This document shows, piece by piece, positions 15,601 through 23,659 of a DNA stretch of 34,159 bases (its first letter is position 1; each line of letters opens with the position of its first letter). The stretch is from an uncultured Lachnospiraceae bacterium (GTDB lineage: Bacteria > Bacillota > Clostridia > Lachnospirales > Lachnospiraceae). The translations under genes were made by a program, and so were the position numbers. The stretch is from positions 1-34,159 of the forward strand of contig ONBW01000022.1 in the NCBI GenBank assembly GCA_900316165.1, given 5' to 3'. Below the pieces are notes generated by a model. It had not been told where the DNA came from and made no database searches. It saw nothing but the letters and a program-made list of their open reading frames with translations.

Positions 15601-16224
15601 CTGCTCGCGAAGAGGCTCCTGCTGTCTTTCGAGCTCGGAGAGGATATCCTCCAAACGGACCAGTGATTCCTCCTCGTCGTTTAATTTTTTAATGGATTCA
15701 GCCTTGCGCTTCTTGTACTTTACGATACCAACGGCCTCGTCAAAAAGCTCACGCCTCTCCTCAGATCTGCCCGAGAGGATCTTATCGATCTGCCCCTGTC
15801 CGATGATCGAGTAGCCCTCTTTTCCGATACCGGTGTCGAGAAAAAGCTCGGTCACGTCCTTTAGTCTTACTGTAGAGCCGTTTATCAGGTACTCGCTCTC
15901 GCCTGATCGGTAGACACGGCGCGCTACCGTAACCTCCTCGTAGTCTGTTGGCAGCACATGGTCAGAGTTGTCGAAGGTTATCGCCACATATGCATAGCTC
16001 AAAGGATTTCTCTGTTCTGTTCCTGAAAAAATAACATCTGTCATCGAGCCTGAACGAAGCGTTTTGGCTGACTGCTCTCCTAAGACCCATCTGACTGCAT
16101 CTGCTATATTTGATTTGCCTGAGCCGTTCGGGCCCACTATTCCCGTGATTCCATTGTGGAATTTAAGCACGATCTTATTCGCGAAGGACTTAAATCCCAG
16201 AATCTCCATCTGCTTTAAATACAT
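12667..16224 (-). CDS. smc: Chromosome condensation ATPase SMC
   Basis: A full-length 1185-residue SMC protein. The N-terminal head has Walker A GPNGSGKSN (residues 31-39), then a long coiled coil, a hinge (about 510-670, with glycine-rich GGAMTGGAY just after it), a second coiled coil, and the C-terminal head with signature MSGGEKSLTA (about 1090) and Walker B LLDEIEAALDDSN (about 1117). It compacts and segregates the chromosome with ScpA and ScpB, which are not in this window. The gene starts 3 bases after the rnc stop and ends 18 bases before ftsY, the standard rnc-smc-ftsY order of Firmicutes. Confidence 0.97.
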   Translation of the reverse strand: MYLKQMEILGFKSFANKIVLKFHNGITGIVGPNGSGKSNIADAVRWVLGEQSAKTLRSGSMTDVIFSGTEQRNPLSYAYVAITFDNSDHVLPTDYEEVTVARRVYRSGESEYLINGSTVRLKDVTELFLDTGIGKEGYSIIGQGQIDKILSGRSEERRELFDEAVGIVKYKKRKAESIKKLNDEEESLVRLEDILSELERQQEPLREQAETAKEYLKKRDRLKTLDINAFLLETKSISSDNEKINADQDIAKGQLDDLYKKSDDIKQQFHSLKESIAVKESELDELRDKKQQADVTNEKREGQINLLKEQLKYEKQSAEELENRRKETLESLDAHKNDIEEAESSLKELKAEEASVEEDESETQRLLTNAEKSADELSEDIERINQATDEVNAMKSEHEALIVKNKALKEQLTLQKSQTAARLLSRQQKSSDLDEQIEQAKREDEEIGSRLSSVKKELDDLSERRASIEEKRDALKIELKEKSQQYSVIHTRLESIRNIAERYEGFGNTVKQVMDKKHEYPGIYGVVADLVSTEKKYETAIEIALGGSVKNVVVDTENTAKQLIGYLKRERSGRATFLPVSSVKGSASRIPESVFSERGVIGTADTLVKHDPEYAGIFSYLLGRTIVVDTIDDAIALERKYHQSLNLVTLEGDTMRPGGAMTGGAYRRSENLLGRKRQLDELNEQCKNLQDDLIKINESMDESSKDREDAADAEKEIRERYNALIVEKKNKEHDLSLLNDQKADETKAYEDIVNEEAEIKKKLAQMDEEQSTFDEKLKAVHLKESDIEEKTKQLEADRKRIEGSIKRLNDKLSDIRVRKASLTEKITAANDRLSRFKESEANALKLLEDLKNKKDTGSQESESKKREIEDLKAEIEKSRAFKEDLTNQIKALTDEKDELDKKSQGIFDQSESISQEISVLEKESLKLDQRIEKNTERFNELTNYMWDQYEITRHEAEALADESLTDLAEIKKESKSIQSDIREMGSVNVNAVEEYDEISKRYTFMSAQHDDLLAAKEKLLTIISDLDVGMRQQFESGFKDIQREFDKAFKELFGGGHGKISLADDEDILESDINIIASPPGKKLTNMMQMSGGEKSLTAIALLFAIQNLHPSPFCLLDEIEAALDDSNVDRFAHYLGKLTDHTQFIVITHRRGTMNAADRLYGITMQEKGVSTLVSVNLIEDQLK

Positions 16225-16227
16225 GAA

Positions 16228-16938
16228 TCAGTCCTTTAGTACATCCGCCTTGTCTTCCTCATGAAGAGAAACCAAGGCATTGAATGCTGCTTCCTGCTCG
16301 GCATGCTTTTTTGAGCTGCCGTCTCCCTGTCCTAAGATCTTTCCGCCGACCTTCGCTACTGCCGTATAGACCTTCGCATGGTCGGGTCCTGATTCATTGA
16401 TGACCTCGTATTCTAGTGGCTCGTCGTGTTTTGCCTGCACTATCTCCTGAAGTGCTGTCTTGCAGTCGTGATAGAGCTTCTTGTGCTCGATATCTGTAAG
16501 CACGAATTTCCTGATAAATGCTGATGCCGGCTCTATTCCGCCATCTAAGTACATGGCACCTATGACTGCCTCAAAGGCGTCTGAGGTCACAGACTTTCTC
16601 TTTCTGCCGCCTGTCGCATCCTCTCCGCGTCCGAGCATGATGTAATCTCCAAGATTAATCTCTTTGGCGCAGAATGCGAGGGTTGGCTCACAAACTAAAG
16701 ACGCACGGAGCTTCGATAAGTCACCCTCGTGCATCTTCGGATAATTTTTAAATAAAAAGTCACTGGATACCACTTCAAGGACAGCGTCACCTAAGAATTC
16801 AAGACGCTCATTATCGGAAAATGGCTTCAGATTCTTCTCGTTTGCGTATGAGCTGTGTGTCAGCGCATGTGAAAGAAGATTCTCATCCTTAAACTGATAT
16901 CCAATGTCCTTCATCAGCTGATTTAAATCGCTATTCAA
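16228..16938 (-). CDS. rnc: Ribonuclease III
   Basis: A 236-residue enzyme that cleaves double-stranded RNA in rRNA maturation and mRNA turnover. The RNase III signature NERLEFLGDAVLE is at residues 43-55, a second acidic cluster SDAFEAVIGAMYLDGG follows, and the C-terminal 70 residues form the double-stranded RNA-binding domain (ending SSKKHAEQEAAFNAL). Translation appears to begin at a TTG with GGAGGA six bases upstream; a later in-frame ATG (codon 9) has no such site. A strong stem-loop lies just upstream, between acpP and rnc. Confidence 0.95.
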   Translation of the reverse strand: MNSDLNQLMKDIGYQFKDENLLSHALTHSSYANEKNLKPFSDNERLEFLGDAVLEVVSSDFLFKNYPKMHEGDLSKLRASLVCEPTLAFCAKEINLGDYIMLGRGEDATGGRKRKSVTSDAFEAVIGAMYLDGGIEPASAFIRKFVLTDIEHKKLYHDCKTALQEIVQAKHDEPLEYEVINESGPDHAKVYTAVAKVGGKILGQGDGSSKKHAEQEAAFNALVSLHEEDKADVLKD

Positions 16939-16968
16939 TTTCTTCCTCCGTATTCATTACGGCAAGCT

Positions 16969-17004
16969 GCCGTCCGAAGCGCCTTCGCTGGTTCTTCGGA
17001 CGGC
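16969..17004 (-). promoter_or_regulatory. Stem-loop between acpP and rnc
   Basis: GCCGTCCGAAG (16969-16979) pairs perfectly with CTTCGGACGGC (16994-17004), 11 bp. In an alternative fold an inner AGCG/CGCT stem stacks on it with a 6-base bulge. The minus-strand 3' side lacks a T-run, so it is not a clear terminator. It may protect the acpP message or act as an RNase III processing site in the rnc leader. Confidence 0.65.
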
Positions 17005-17012
17005 CGTCGCCT

Positions 17013-17243
17013 TTATTTTACCTGATTGTTTATCATATCGAGAGCATCCTGGACTGTCTGAATCTTCTCAGCATCCTCTTCATTTATCTCGATATCGAGC
17101 TCTTCTTCGACTCCCATGATGATCTGATATACATCAAGTGAATCAGCTCCGAGGTCATCGATGAACTTTGTGTCCGGTGTAATCTCGTCAGGGTTTACAG
17201 AAAGAACATCAACGATAATGTCTCTTAACTTCTCAAATTCCAT
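17013..17243 (-). CDS. acpP: Acyl carrier protein
   Basis: A 76-residue acidic four-helix protein that carries fatty-acyl intermediates on phosphopantetheine. The attachment serine is Ser35 in LGADSLDVYQ. The ATG lies inside the end of plsX (11-base overlap) with GGAGGA upstream, so it is translated by coupling from the plsX message. The Sfp-type transferase at 26759-27310 could modify it, although housekeeping ACPs usually use AcpS. Confidence 0.96.
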   Translation of the reverse strand: MEFEKLRDIIVDVLSVNPDEITPDTKFIDDLGADSLDVYQIIMGVEEELDIEINEEDAEKIQTVQDALDMINNQVK

Positions 17244-18261
17244 TTGAATTTTCCTCCGTATTCATTTCTGCTGCAATTTTCCCATTTATGTCTTCTTTAA
17301 AAAATACCATGCACTGAAGTATGGCATTATTAATCTCTACTGCTGTGCTGCTTCCATGTGCTTTTACAACCAGCCCTTTAAGTCCAAGCAGCGGTGCGCC
17401 ACCGTATCTCGAGGCGTCAAAGGCCTTCATATGCTCTTTGAGTGAAGGCAGCGCCATAGCTGCTCCGAGCTTCGAGCGAAGGTTTGCTGTAAGGCTTTCC
17501 TTTAATACCTTCATCAGCATCTTTGCTGTGCCCTCGTACATCTTCAGGGCGATATTTCCAGCGAATGCCTCTGTTACTACTACATCAGCAACTCCGAATG
17601 GAAGGTCTCTTGCCTCTACAGGTCCGATGAAGTTTATGTCCTCACACTCCTTTAGAAGCGGAAGTGTCTCCTTTACTAAGGCGTTGCCCTTTTCCTCCTC
17701 GGTTCCTATGCTTAATAGGCCGACTGTCGGATTCTTTTTCTTTAGGACATTCTCCATGTAGATAGAGCCCATCTTCGCAAAGGAAACGAGATGCTCAGGT
17801 CTCGCGTCGACATTTGCTCCGCAGTCGATAAGAAGAGTTACACCATTCATCGTAGGCATGATAGGTGCAAGCGGAGCTCTCTTTACGCCCCTCTGCTTTC
17901 CTACGATAAGCTGTCCTCCGACGAGGATGGCTCCGGTAGAGCCGGCAGATACGAATGCATCAGCCTCACCATTTTTTACAAGCGTGAGGCCCTTTACGAT
18001 TGAAGAATCCTTCTTCGACCTTATAGCCTTTACAGGCGGCTCTGCCATCTCGATCACCTCAGTCGCGTTGCAGTAGCTGACGCGGTCCGTTGGTATATCA
18101 GTGTAGTTCTCAACCTTCTGCTTTATTTCATCCTCTGGTCCTGCAAAAATAATATGCAGGTTTTCCTTTTTCTTAAGAGCCTCGTAAGCTCCTTTTATGA
18201 TCTCGTCCGGCGCATTGTCTCCACCGCAGGCGTCTAAGACGATTTTTACTCCTTTATCCAT
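17233..18261 (-). CDS. plsX: Phosphate acyltransferase PlsX
   Basis: A 342-residue enzyme converting acyl-ACP to acyl-phosphate for the first acylation of glycerol-3-phosphate. The N-terminus VLDACGGDNAPDEIIKGA and the internal AFVSAGSTGAILVGG and LIDCGANVDARPEHL stretches are characteristic. Length is typical. A near-perfect Shine-Dalgarno (GGAGGTGA) precedes the ATG. It heads the plsX-acpP-rnc-smc-ftsY series and starts 49 bases after rho, so cotranscription with rho is possible. Confidence 0.96.
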   Translation of the reverse strand: MDKGVKIVLDACGGDNAPDEIIKGAYEALKKKENLHIIFAGPEDEIKQKVENYTDIPTDRVSYCNATEVIEMAEPPVKAIRSKKDSSIVKGLTLVKNGEADAFVSAGSTGAILVGGQLIVGKQRGVKRAPLAPIMPTMNGVTLLIDCGANVDARPEHLVSFAKMGSIYMENVLKKKNPTVGLLSIGTEEEKGNALVKETLPLLKECEDINFIGPVEARDLPFGVADVVVTEAFAGNIALKMYEGTAKMLMKVLKESLTANLRSKLGAAMALPSLKEHMKAFDASRYGGAPLLGLKGLVVKAHGSSTAVEINNAILQCMVFFKEDINGKIAAEMNTEENSNGI

Positions 18262-18310
18262 CGCTCACCTCCAATAGCAATATACTACAAGGTATTTACT
18301 CTTGCAAGCC

Positions 18311-20062
18311 TTAAATGACTCTCATTCTTACGATTTCACGGCAGAACTCGTAGTTGGTCTTCGTGCGTGATATCAGATTAAGGACAGTCTCTGTGGCTTC
18401 CTCGCTCTTCATTCCGCTTAAGCCCTTCCTTATGATATTCATCGCTACGATTTCTTCCCTGGTAAGCAGCATGTCATCTCTTCTGGTAGATGATCTCGCA
18501 AGGTCAATGGCCGGGAAAACTCTTCTCTCTGAAAGGCTTCTGTCGAGAACTAATTCCATGTTACCAGTTCCCTTGAATTCCTCGAATACGACGTCGTCCA
18601 TTCTCGAACCAGTCTCTACAAGTGCTGTAGCAAGGATCGTAAGTGAACCGCCCTCACGCATATTTCTCGCAGCACCGAAAAATCTCTTCGGCATGTAGAG
18701 AGCTGTCGGATCGAGACCACCTGAAAGAGTTCTTCCTGATGGCGGAACTGTCAGGTTATAAGCTCTTGCAAGTCTCGTGATAGAATCGAGCAGGATCATT
18801 ACATCCTTTTTATCCTCTACCATTCTTCTGGCGTGCTCAATTACCATCTCAGAAATTCTCTTGTGGTTCTCCGGTGTCTCATCAAAAGTAGAAGCCACTA
18901 CCTCTACATCGGCGCTTCCGTCCAGATTTGCCTTTGCGATGGTCTCCTTCATATCAGTGACCTCCTCAGGTCTCTCATCGATAAGAAGGATGATAAGATG
19001 AATCTCAGGGTTGTTGTGCATTACTGAGAGAGCGACCTCTTTTAACAGTGTCGTCTTTCCGGCCTTAGGCTGGGAGACGATCATACCTCTCTGTCCCTTT
19101 CCGATAGGGGATACGAGGTCAACTATCCTTGCTGCGGCCGAACCGCCCTCTCTCTCAAGTCTTATTCTCTCATTTGGAAAAATAGGAGTCAGCTTTTCAA
19201 ATGGTGTTCTCTTTGCATTTATATCCGGATTTTTGCCATTGACTGAATCCATGAAAAGTAAGGCGCCGTACTTGTCTGTCGGGTTATTTTTCCTGGTCTC
19301 ACCTGTGAGCATATCACCAGTGCGGAGCCTGAATCTTCTGATCTGCGAAGGAGATACATAGACATCGTTCTCGTCTGTCGTGTAGCCGTTTCCTCGTAAA
19401 AATCCAAAGCCATCCGGCAGTACCTCGAGCATTCCCTTGCATGGATGCGCGTCCTTATATCTAGGAATATCTGCCTGCTCTCTTGCGGCCTCTCTGGCTG
19501 CTTCTTTCGGAGATGTCTCAGTAGAAACTGCTGCTTCAGTAACCTCAGCTGCAGCCACCTCCTCGTCAGACCTTTTTACCTCGTCAGCACGATCAGGCTG
19601 AGACTGGTTGTGGTTCTGCTGAGACTGGCTATAATTCAGCTGTGCCTGATTGTGATTCTGCTGAGACTGACTATGGTTCTGAAGTCTGCTGTTTTTTCTA
19701 TTGTTTAAAGACTGTCTGCGATTATCGTTACCTGATCTGGTATATCTGCCGCGGTTTTCCGTGTGCTTTTCGGACTGCTCCCTGTTCTGAGAAGCCCTAG
19801 GCCTTCTCTCGGAATTTTCCTTCTTGGAAGAAGAATTCTTATCAGCTCCTCTGGTCCTTCTGGCAGCAGGCTTCTTCTCCTCTGACTTCTTCTCCTCTTT
19901 ATTGGTTTCCCTAGAAACTGCCCCGTTGCTTTCATCGAACTGAAGAAGGATGTCGATAAGCTGTGACTTTCTGACACCAGAAACACCCTTTAGTTTTCTC
20001 TCCTTTGCAAGAGCCTTCAGCTCTGTAAGCTGCATTTGATTATAGGTTTCTTTAGTTGCCAT
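18311..20062 (-). CDS. rho: Transcription termination factor Rho with Asn/Gln-rich insertion
   Basis: A 583-residue hexameric RNA helicase. The N-terminal helical domain (residues 8-43, LTELKALAKERKLKGVSGVR) is followed by about 155 residues of charged, low-complexity sequence containing four 7-residue Asn/Gln-rich repeats (128-155). The RNA-binding fold follows (GMLEVLPDGFGFLRG), then the ATPase with P-loop SQPKAGKTTLLK, ILLIDERPEEV, and VMILLDSITRLARAYN. The insertion explains the excess over the about 420-residue E. coli protein. The gene has its own consensus promoter and a leader of about 75 bases. Confidence 0.95.
   Translation of the reverse strand: MATKETYNQMQLTELKALAKERKLKGVSGVRKSQLIDILLQFDESNGAVSRETNKEEKKSEEKKPAARRTRGADKNSSSKKENSERRPRASQNREQSEKHTENRGRYTRSGNDNRRQSLNNRKNSRLQNHSQSQQNHNQAQLNYSQSQQNHNQSQPDRADEVKRSDEEVAAAEVTEAAVSTETSPKEAAREAAREQADIPRYKDAHPCKGMLEVLPDGFGFLRGNGYTTDENDVYVSPSQIRRFRLRTGDMLTGETRKNNPTDKYGALLFMDSVNGKNPDINAKRTPFEKLTPIFPNERIRLEREGGSAAARIVDLVSPIGKGQRGMIVSQPKAGKTTLLKEVALSVMHNNPEIHLIILLIDERPEEVTDMKETIAKANLDGSADVEVVASTFDETPENHKRISEMVIEHARRMVEDKKDVMILLDSITRLARAYNLTVPPSGRTLSGGLDPTALYMPKRFFGAARNMREGGSLTILATALVETGSRMDDVVFEEFKGTGNMELVLDRSLSERRVFPAIDLARSSTRRDDMLLTREEIVAMNIIRKGLSGMKSEEATETVLNLISRTKTNYEFCREIVRMRVI
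19598..19681 (-). repeat. Four 21-bp tandem repeats in rho
   Basis: Exactly four 21-bp units encode QNHSQSQ, QNHNQAQ, LNYSQSQ and QNHNQSQ. The DNA units are similar enough to indicate slippage or duplication, so copy number may vary. Confidence 0.9.
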
Positions 20063-20142
20063 TCATTTCCTTTCGTAGAAAAAAGATATTTAAAAATTTA
20101 GAATTCATGGATTTGTGTTTGAAATGAAATCTGAACGAAATC

Positions 20143-20171
20143 ATTATAGTAAAAAAGAAAAATGATTTCAA
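20143..20171 (-). promoter_or_regulatory. Sigma-A promoter of rho
   Basis: TTGAAA (20166-20171) and a perfect TATAAT (20143-20148) lie 17 bases apart on the minus strand, with transcription expected near 20136 and a leader of about 75 bases before the ATG at 20062. Confidence 0.8.
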
Positions 20172-20191
20172 GTGGGATTTACCGTGAAATG

Positions 20192-20265
20192 ACAGCTGCC
20201 GCGGATAATGGCTCACTAGGTCATGTTTTTCTGTTCGGTCGCGCGCGCTTATTAGCGGCAGCTGT
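20192..20265. repeat. Perfect 11-bp inverted repeat after the acyl-CoA ligase gene
   Basis: ACAGCTGCCGC (20192-20202) and GCGGCAGCTGT (20255-20265) are exact inverted repeats with 52 bases between. On the plus strand TTTTCT follows; on the minus strand the 3' side reads CATTTCAC, a poor terminator tail. It lies between the ligase stop codon and the rho promoter and could be a weak or Rho-dependent terminator or a small inserted element. Confidence 0.6.
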
Positions 20266-20280
20266 TTTCTAGATATAACT

Positions 20281-21939
20281 TTATTTTTCGATCTTTTCTT
20301 CGTCGAGATTTATCTCCTGAGCTACGAGTTTTTCAGCACCGTACTTCTTACGAAGCAACGGTTTCTGAATCTTTCCGGTAGCGTTACGTGGAACCTCATC
20401 GAATATTATGCGGCGAGGTCTCTTGTATCTGGCGAGAGCCATGCAGAATTCGTTGAATTCGTCCTCTGTGGCGGTCATGCCCTTTTTGAGCTGGATGATC
20501 GCGCCCGGAATTTCGCCGAGACGCTTGTCCGGAAGACCGATAACAGCGACGTCGTGTACCTTTGGATTGGTACGAAGGAAGTCCTCGATCTCGACAGGGT
20601 AGATGTTCTCGCCGCCCATTACGATGACGTCCTTCTTTCTGTCTACTAAGAAAATAAATCCGTCCTCGTCCATAACAGCGACATCACCAGTCTTAAGCCA
20701 CCCATCTCCAGGAAGAACCTCAGCCGTAGCCTCCGGATTCTTGTAGTAGCACTCCATTACGCCAGGGCCCTTGACACAGAGCTCACCCTCTTCACCCTTC
20801 GGAAGCTCCTCGTAATTGTCGTTTACAATCTTTACCTGCCAGTTGTAGCCAGGGATTCCAATGGCTCCGACCTTATTATCATTGCCGATTCCCAAATGTA
20901 CACAGCCAGGTCCAAGTGACTCTGAGAGTCCATAGTTCGTATCGTACTGCTGCCCTGGGAAATAATCGTGCCAGTGCTTGATAAGTGTCGGCGGCACCGG
21001 CTGAGCTCCTATGTGCATAAGTCTCCACTGGCTTACCTGATAGTCAGAAAGCTTTACCTCTCCGCTGTCTAGGGCGTCGAGGATATCCTGCGCCCAAGGA
21101 ACTAAGAGCCAGACTATGGTGCACTTCTCATCTGAAACTGCCTTGAGGATCACATCAGGTGAGGTCCCTTTAAGGAGCACCGACTTTCCACCTACAGCGA
21201 GACTTCCGAACCAGTGCATTTTAGCGCCGGTGTGGTAGAGCGGCGGAATGCACAGGAACACGTCGTCGTGCGTTGTCATATGGTGCTTCTGCTCCATATG
21301 AGCCGACTGTGTCAGGGATCTGTGCTTATGCAGGATGGCCTTCGGGAACCCTGTTGTGCCCGAGGAAAAATAAATGGCTGCCAGGTCATCATCCGTTATT
21401 GGAATAAGAGGTGCCTTACTCGAGTAATCTGCTACGAGCTCTCGGTAGCTGTCCGCAAACGTCGGACAGTTTTCACCTACGTAGATAAGGAGTCTGCCCT
21501 TAGAAAGCTTCTCCTCGACTGCTTCGATTCTTCCTATAAACTGTGGCCCGAAAAAGATGACATCTACATCCGCGAGATCTGAACAATAGAGTATCTCTTC
21601 AGATGAATACCTGAAATTAAACGGAACCGCTATAGCTCCAGTCTTTAAGATACCAAAGTAAATCGGCAGCCATTCGAGGCAGTTCATCATAAGGATAGCT
21701 ACCTTCTCTCCCTTTACGACTCCCTTGTCGAGAAGCATATTTGCGACTCTGTTTGCCTTCTCATCAAATACGCTCCAGGTAATCTCGTGCCTGTACGGCC
21801 TGTCCTCTATCTGCTGTACGAGATCATAGTCCTTCCAGGTAATTTTTCTGGTCTCTTTCATCTCAGGATTGAGTTCTACTAATGCGACCTCATCTCCATA
21901 CAGCTTTGCGTTTCGTTCCAGTAAATCTGTGACTGGCAT
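20281..21939 (-). CDS. AMP-forming acyl-CoA synthetase
   Basis: A 552-residue adenylate-forming enzyme that activates a carboxylic acid via acyl-AMP to a CoA thioester. Core motifs: P-loop YFSSGTTGFPKAILHKH (about 195), YGLSESLGPG, GWLKTGDVAVMDEDGF, the hinge DRKKDVIVMGGENIYP, and the C-terminal lysine in RNATGKIQKPLL. The chain length of the substrate cannot be told. The ATG at 21939 is chosen because GGAGGAG lies six bases upstream; a GTG six codons earlier would place that site inside the gene. It follows the malic enzyme gene by 53 bases and is probably the last gene of the leuC operon. Confidence 0.85.
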   Translation of the reverse strand: MPVTDLLERNAKLYGDEVALVELNPEMKETRKITWKDYDLVQQIEDRPYRHEITWSVFDEKANRVANMLLDKGVVKGEKVAILMMNCLEWLPIYFGILKTGAIAVPFNFRYSSEEILYCSDLADVDVIFFGPQFIGRIEAVEEKLSKGRLLIYVGENCPTFADSYRELVADYSSKAPLIPITDDDLAAIYFSSGTTGFPKAILHKHRSLTQSAHMEQKHHMTTHDDVFLCIPPLYHTGAKMHWFGSLAVGGKSVLLKGTSPDVILKAVSDEKCTIVWLLVPWAQDILDALDSGEVKLSDYQVSQWRLMHIGAQPVPPTLIKHWHDYFPGQQYDTNYGLSESLGPGCVHLGIGNDNKVGAIGIPGYNWQVKIVNDNYEELPKGEEGELCVKGPGVMECYYKNPEATAEVLPGDGWLKTGDVAVMDEDGFIFLVDRKKDVIVMGGENIYPVEIEDFLRTNPKVHDVAVIGLPDKRLGEIPGAIIQLKKGMTATEDEFNEFCMALARYKRPRRIIFDEVPRNATGKIQKPLLRKKYGAEKLVAQEINLDEEKIEK

Positions 21940-21992
21940 TTTATTCTCCTCCAACACGCCTTTGTGTTATTTTTATTTTTATTGCCCCGTTA

Positions 21993-23156
21993 TCAATCCT
22001 CTGCGATGTAGTTATCCTTTACAGCCTTTGCTACTACCTCTGCGACCTCAGGCATAAATGCGTCTGCGATGATGTTATCACAGGAGAGCTTGTCGTCCGG
22101 GATAAGTGATGCGACTGCCTTTGCGGCTGTAAGCTTCATATCCTCTGTTATCGCCTTTGCGCCGCACTCAAGTGCTCCCTTGAAGATTCCAGGGAATACA
22201 AGGACATTATTTATCTGGTTCGGAAAATCACTTCTTCCAGTAGCTACTACTGCAGCTCCGCCTGCCTTTGCCTCTGGAGGCATGATCTCAGGTGTAGGAT
22301 TTGCCAGTGCAAAAATTATGGCGTCCTTATTCATTGATGCGACCATCTCCTTTGAGACGATGCCAGGAGCTGATACACCGATGAAGACATCTGCGCCCTT
22401 GAGAGCATCTGCAAGAGTTCCGGTCTTTCCGGAGAGGTTCGTCTCCTCGACCATTTTTTTCTGCATCCAGTTGAGCTCTTCCTTGGAATTCTTTGAGAGG
22501 ATTCCTGTCTTATCACACATCGTGATATCCTTAAAGCCGTAGCGGAGAAGAAGCTTTGTGATAGCGACTCCGGCTGAGCCTGCGCCGTTTACGACGATCT
22601 TCGTATCCTCTACTGTCCTGTGTGTGACCTTAAGAGCATTGATGATTCCTGAGAGCACGATGATAGCTGTTCCGTGCTGATCGTCGTGGAAAACAGGGAT
22701 GTCGAGCTCTGCCTTAAGTCTCTCCTCGATCTCAAAACATCTCGGCGCTGAGATGTCCTCGAGGTTGATTCCGCCGAAGCCAGGTGCGATGGCCTTTACA
22801 GCCTTTATGATTTCCTCAGTATCCTGAGTGTCGAGTACGATTGGGAAGGCGTTTACTCCGCCGAACTCTTTGAAAAGTACACACTTTCCTTCCATTACTG
22901 GAAGCGCGGCGTATGGTCCGATATTTCCAAGGCCTAAAACCGCTGAGCCGTCTGATACTACCGCGATAGTATTACCCTTTATGGTGTAGTTATATGCCTC
23001 ATGCGGATCCTTTGCTATAAGGCGGCATGGTGCTGCAACTCCAGGAGTATAGGTGACACTTAAACCATGTCTGTCCTTAACCTTTGCCTTTGCCTCGGTT
23101 GAAATCTTTCCATTGAGCTTACGATGGAGCTCCATCGCCTCTTCGTCGACTGTCAT
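21993..23156 (-). CDS. Short-form NAD(P)-dependent malic enzyme
   Basis: A 387-residue enzyme that oxidatively decarboxylates malate to pyruvate. Features of the short bacterial form: [13 protein letters not shown] (about 33-45), [16 protein letters not shown], the metal-binding [15 protein letters not shown] and [10 protein letters not shown], and the dinucleotide loop [10 protein letters not shown]. It lacks the C-terminal phosphotransacetylase-like domain of MaeB. NAD versus NADP use cannot be decided. Its ATG overlaps the leuD TAA by one base, so translation is coupled to leuD, an uncommon partner. It would supply pyruvate, the precursor of valine and leucine. Confidence 0.9.
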   Translation of the reverse strand: MTVDEEAMELHRKLNGKISTEAKAKVKDRHGLSVTYTPGVAAPCRLIAKDPHEAYNYTIKGNTIAVVSDGSAVLGLGNIGPYAALPVMEGKCVLFKEFGGVNAFPIVLDTQDTEEIIKAVKAIAPGFGGINLEDISAPRCFEIEERLKAELDIPVFHDDQHGTAIIVLSGIINALKVTHRTVEDTKIVVNGAGSAGVAITKLLLRYGFKDITMCDKTGILSKNSKEELNWMQKKMVEETNLSGKTGTLADALKGADVFIGVSAPGIVSKEMVASMNKDAIIFALANPTPEIMPPEAKAGGAAVVATGRSDFPNQINNVLVFPGIFKGALECGAKAITEDMKLTAAKAVASLIPDDKLSCDNIIADAFMPEVAEVVAKAVKDNYIAED

Positions 23157-23650
23157 TACCTGGCCTCCTTGTTTACATAGTTTATCAGTCCGCCTGCGTC
23201 TATAAGTGACTGCATGAATGGTGGGAATGCCTGTCCCTTGAACTTCTCTCCTGTAGTCTCATCTGTGATGACTCCACTGTCGAAATCAACTGATACAATG
23301 TCGCCTGCTTTTATTTTTTCAGAAGCTTCCTTACACTCGATGATCGGAAGGCCGATATTTATAGAGTTTCTGTAAAAAATACGGGCGAAGGTCTCCGCGA
23401 TTACACAGCTTACGCCTGCTGCCTTTATCGCAAGCGGTGCGTGCTCTCTCGATGAACCGCAGCCGAAATTCTTATCCGCTACAATTATATCGCCTGGCTT
23501 TACGTTCTTTACGAAGTCCTTGTCGATGTCCTCCATGCAGTGAGCAGCGAGCTCCTTAGGATCAGTGGAGTTCAAATATCTCGCTGGGATGATAACATCT
23601 GTATCTACATTAGCCCCAAATTTATGTACATATCCTTTTGCTGATTCCAT
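23156..23650 (-). CDS. leuD: 3-isopropylmalate dehydratase small subunit
   Basis: A 164-residue swivelling-domain subunit that pairs with LeuC to isomerise 2- to 3-isopropylmalate in leucine synthesis. Diagnostic stretches are [15 protein letters not shown] near the N-terminus and the conserved [15 protein letters not shown] loop. The length is that of the short LeuD/HacB group. It starts 9 bases after leuC. Related enzymes accept homoaconitate or citramalate, which cannot be excluded, though the ilv context favours leucine or isoleucine work. Confidence 0.93.
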   Translation of the reverse strand: MESAKGYVHKFGANVDTDVIIPARYLNSTDPKELAAHCMEDIDKDFVKNVKPGDIIVADKNFGCGSSREHAPLAIKAAGVSCVIAETFARIFYRNSINIGLPIIECKEASEKIKAGDIVSVDFDSGVITDETTGEKFKGQAFPPFMQSLIDAGGLINYVNKEAR

Positions 23651-23659
23651 GGTTCCTCC

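Noticed and set aside
19598-19681. CRISPR-like array
   Set aside because: The 21-bp repeats are contiguous with no spacers, keep the rho reading frame and code for heptads.
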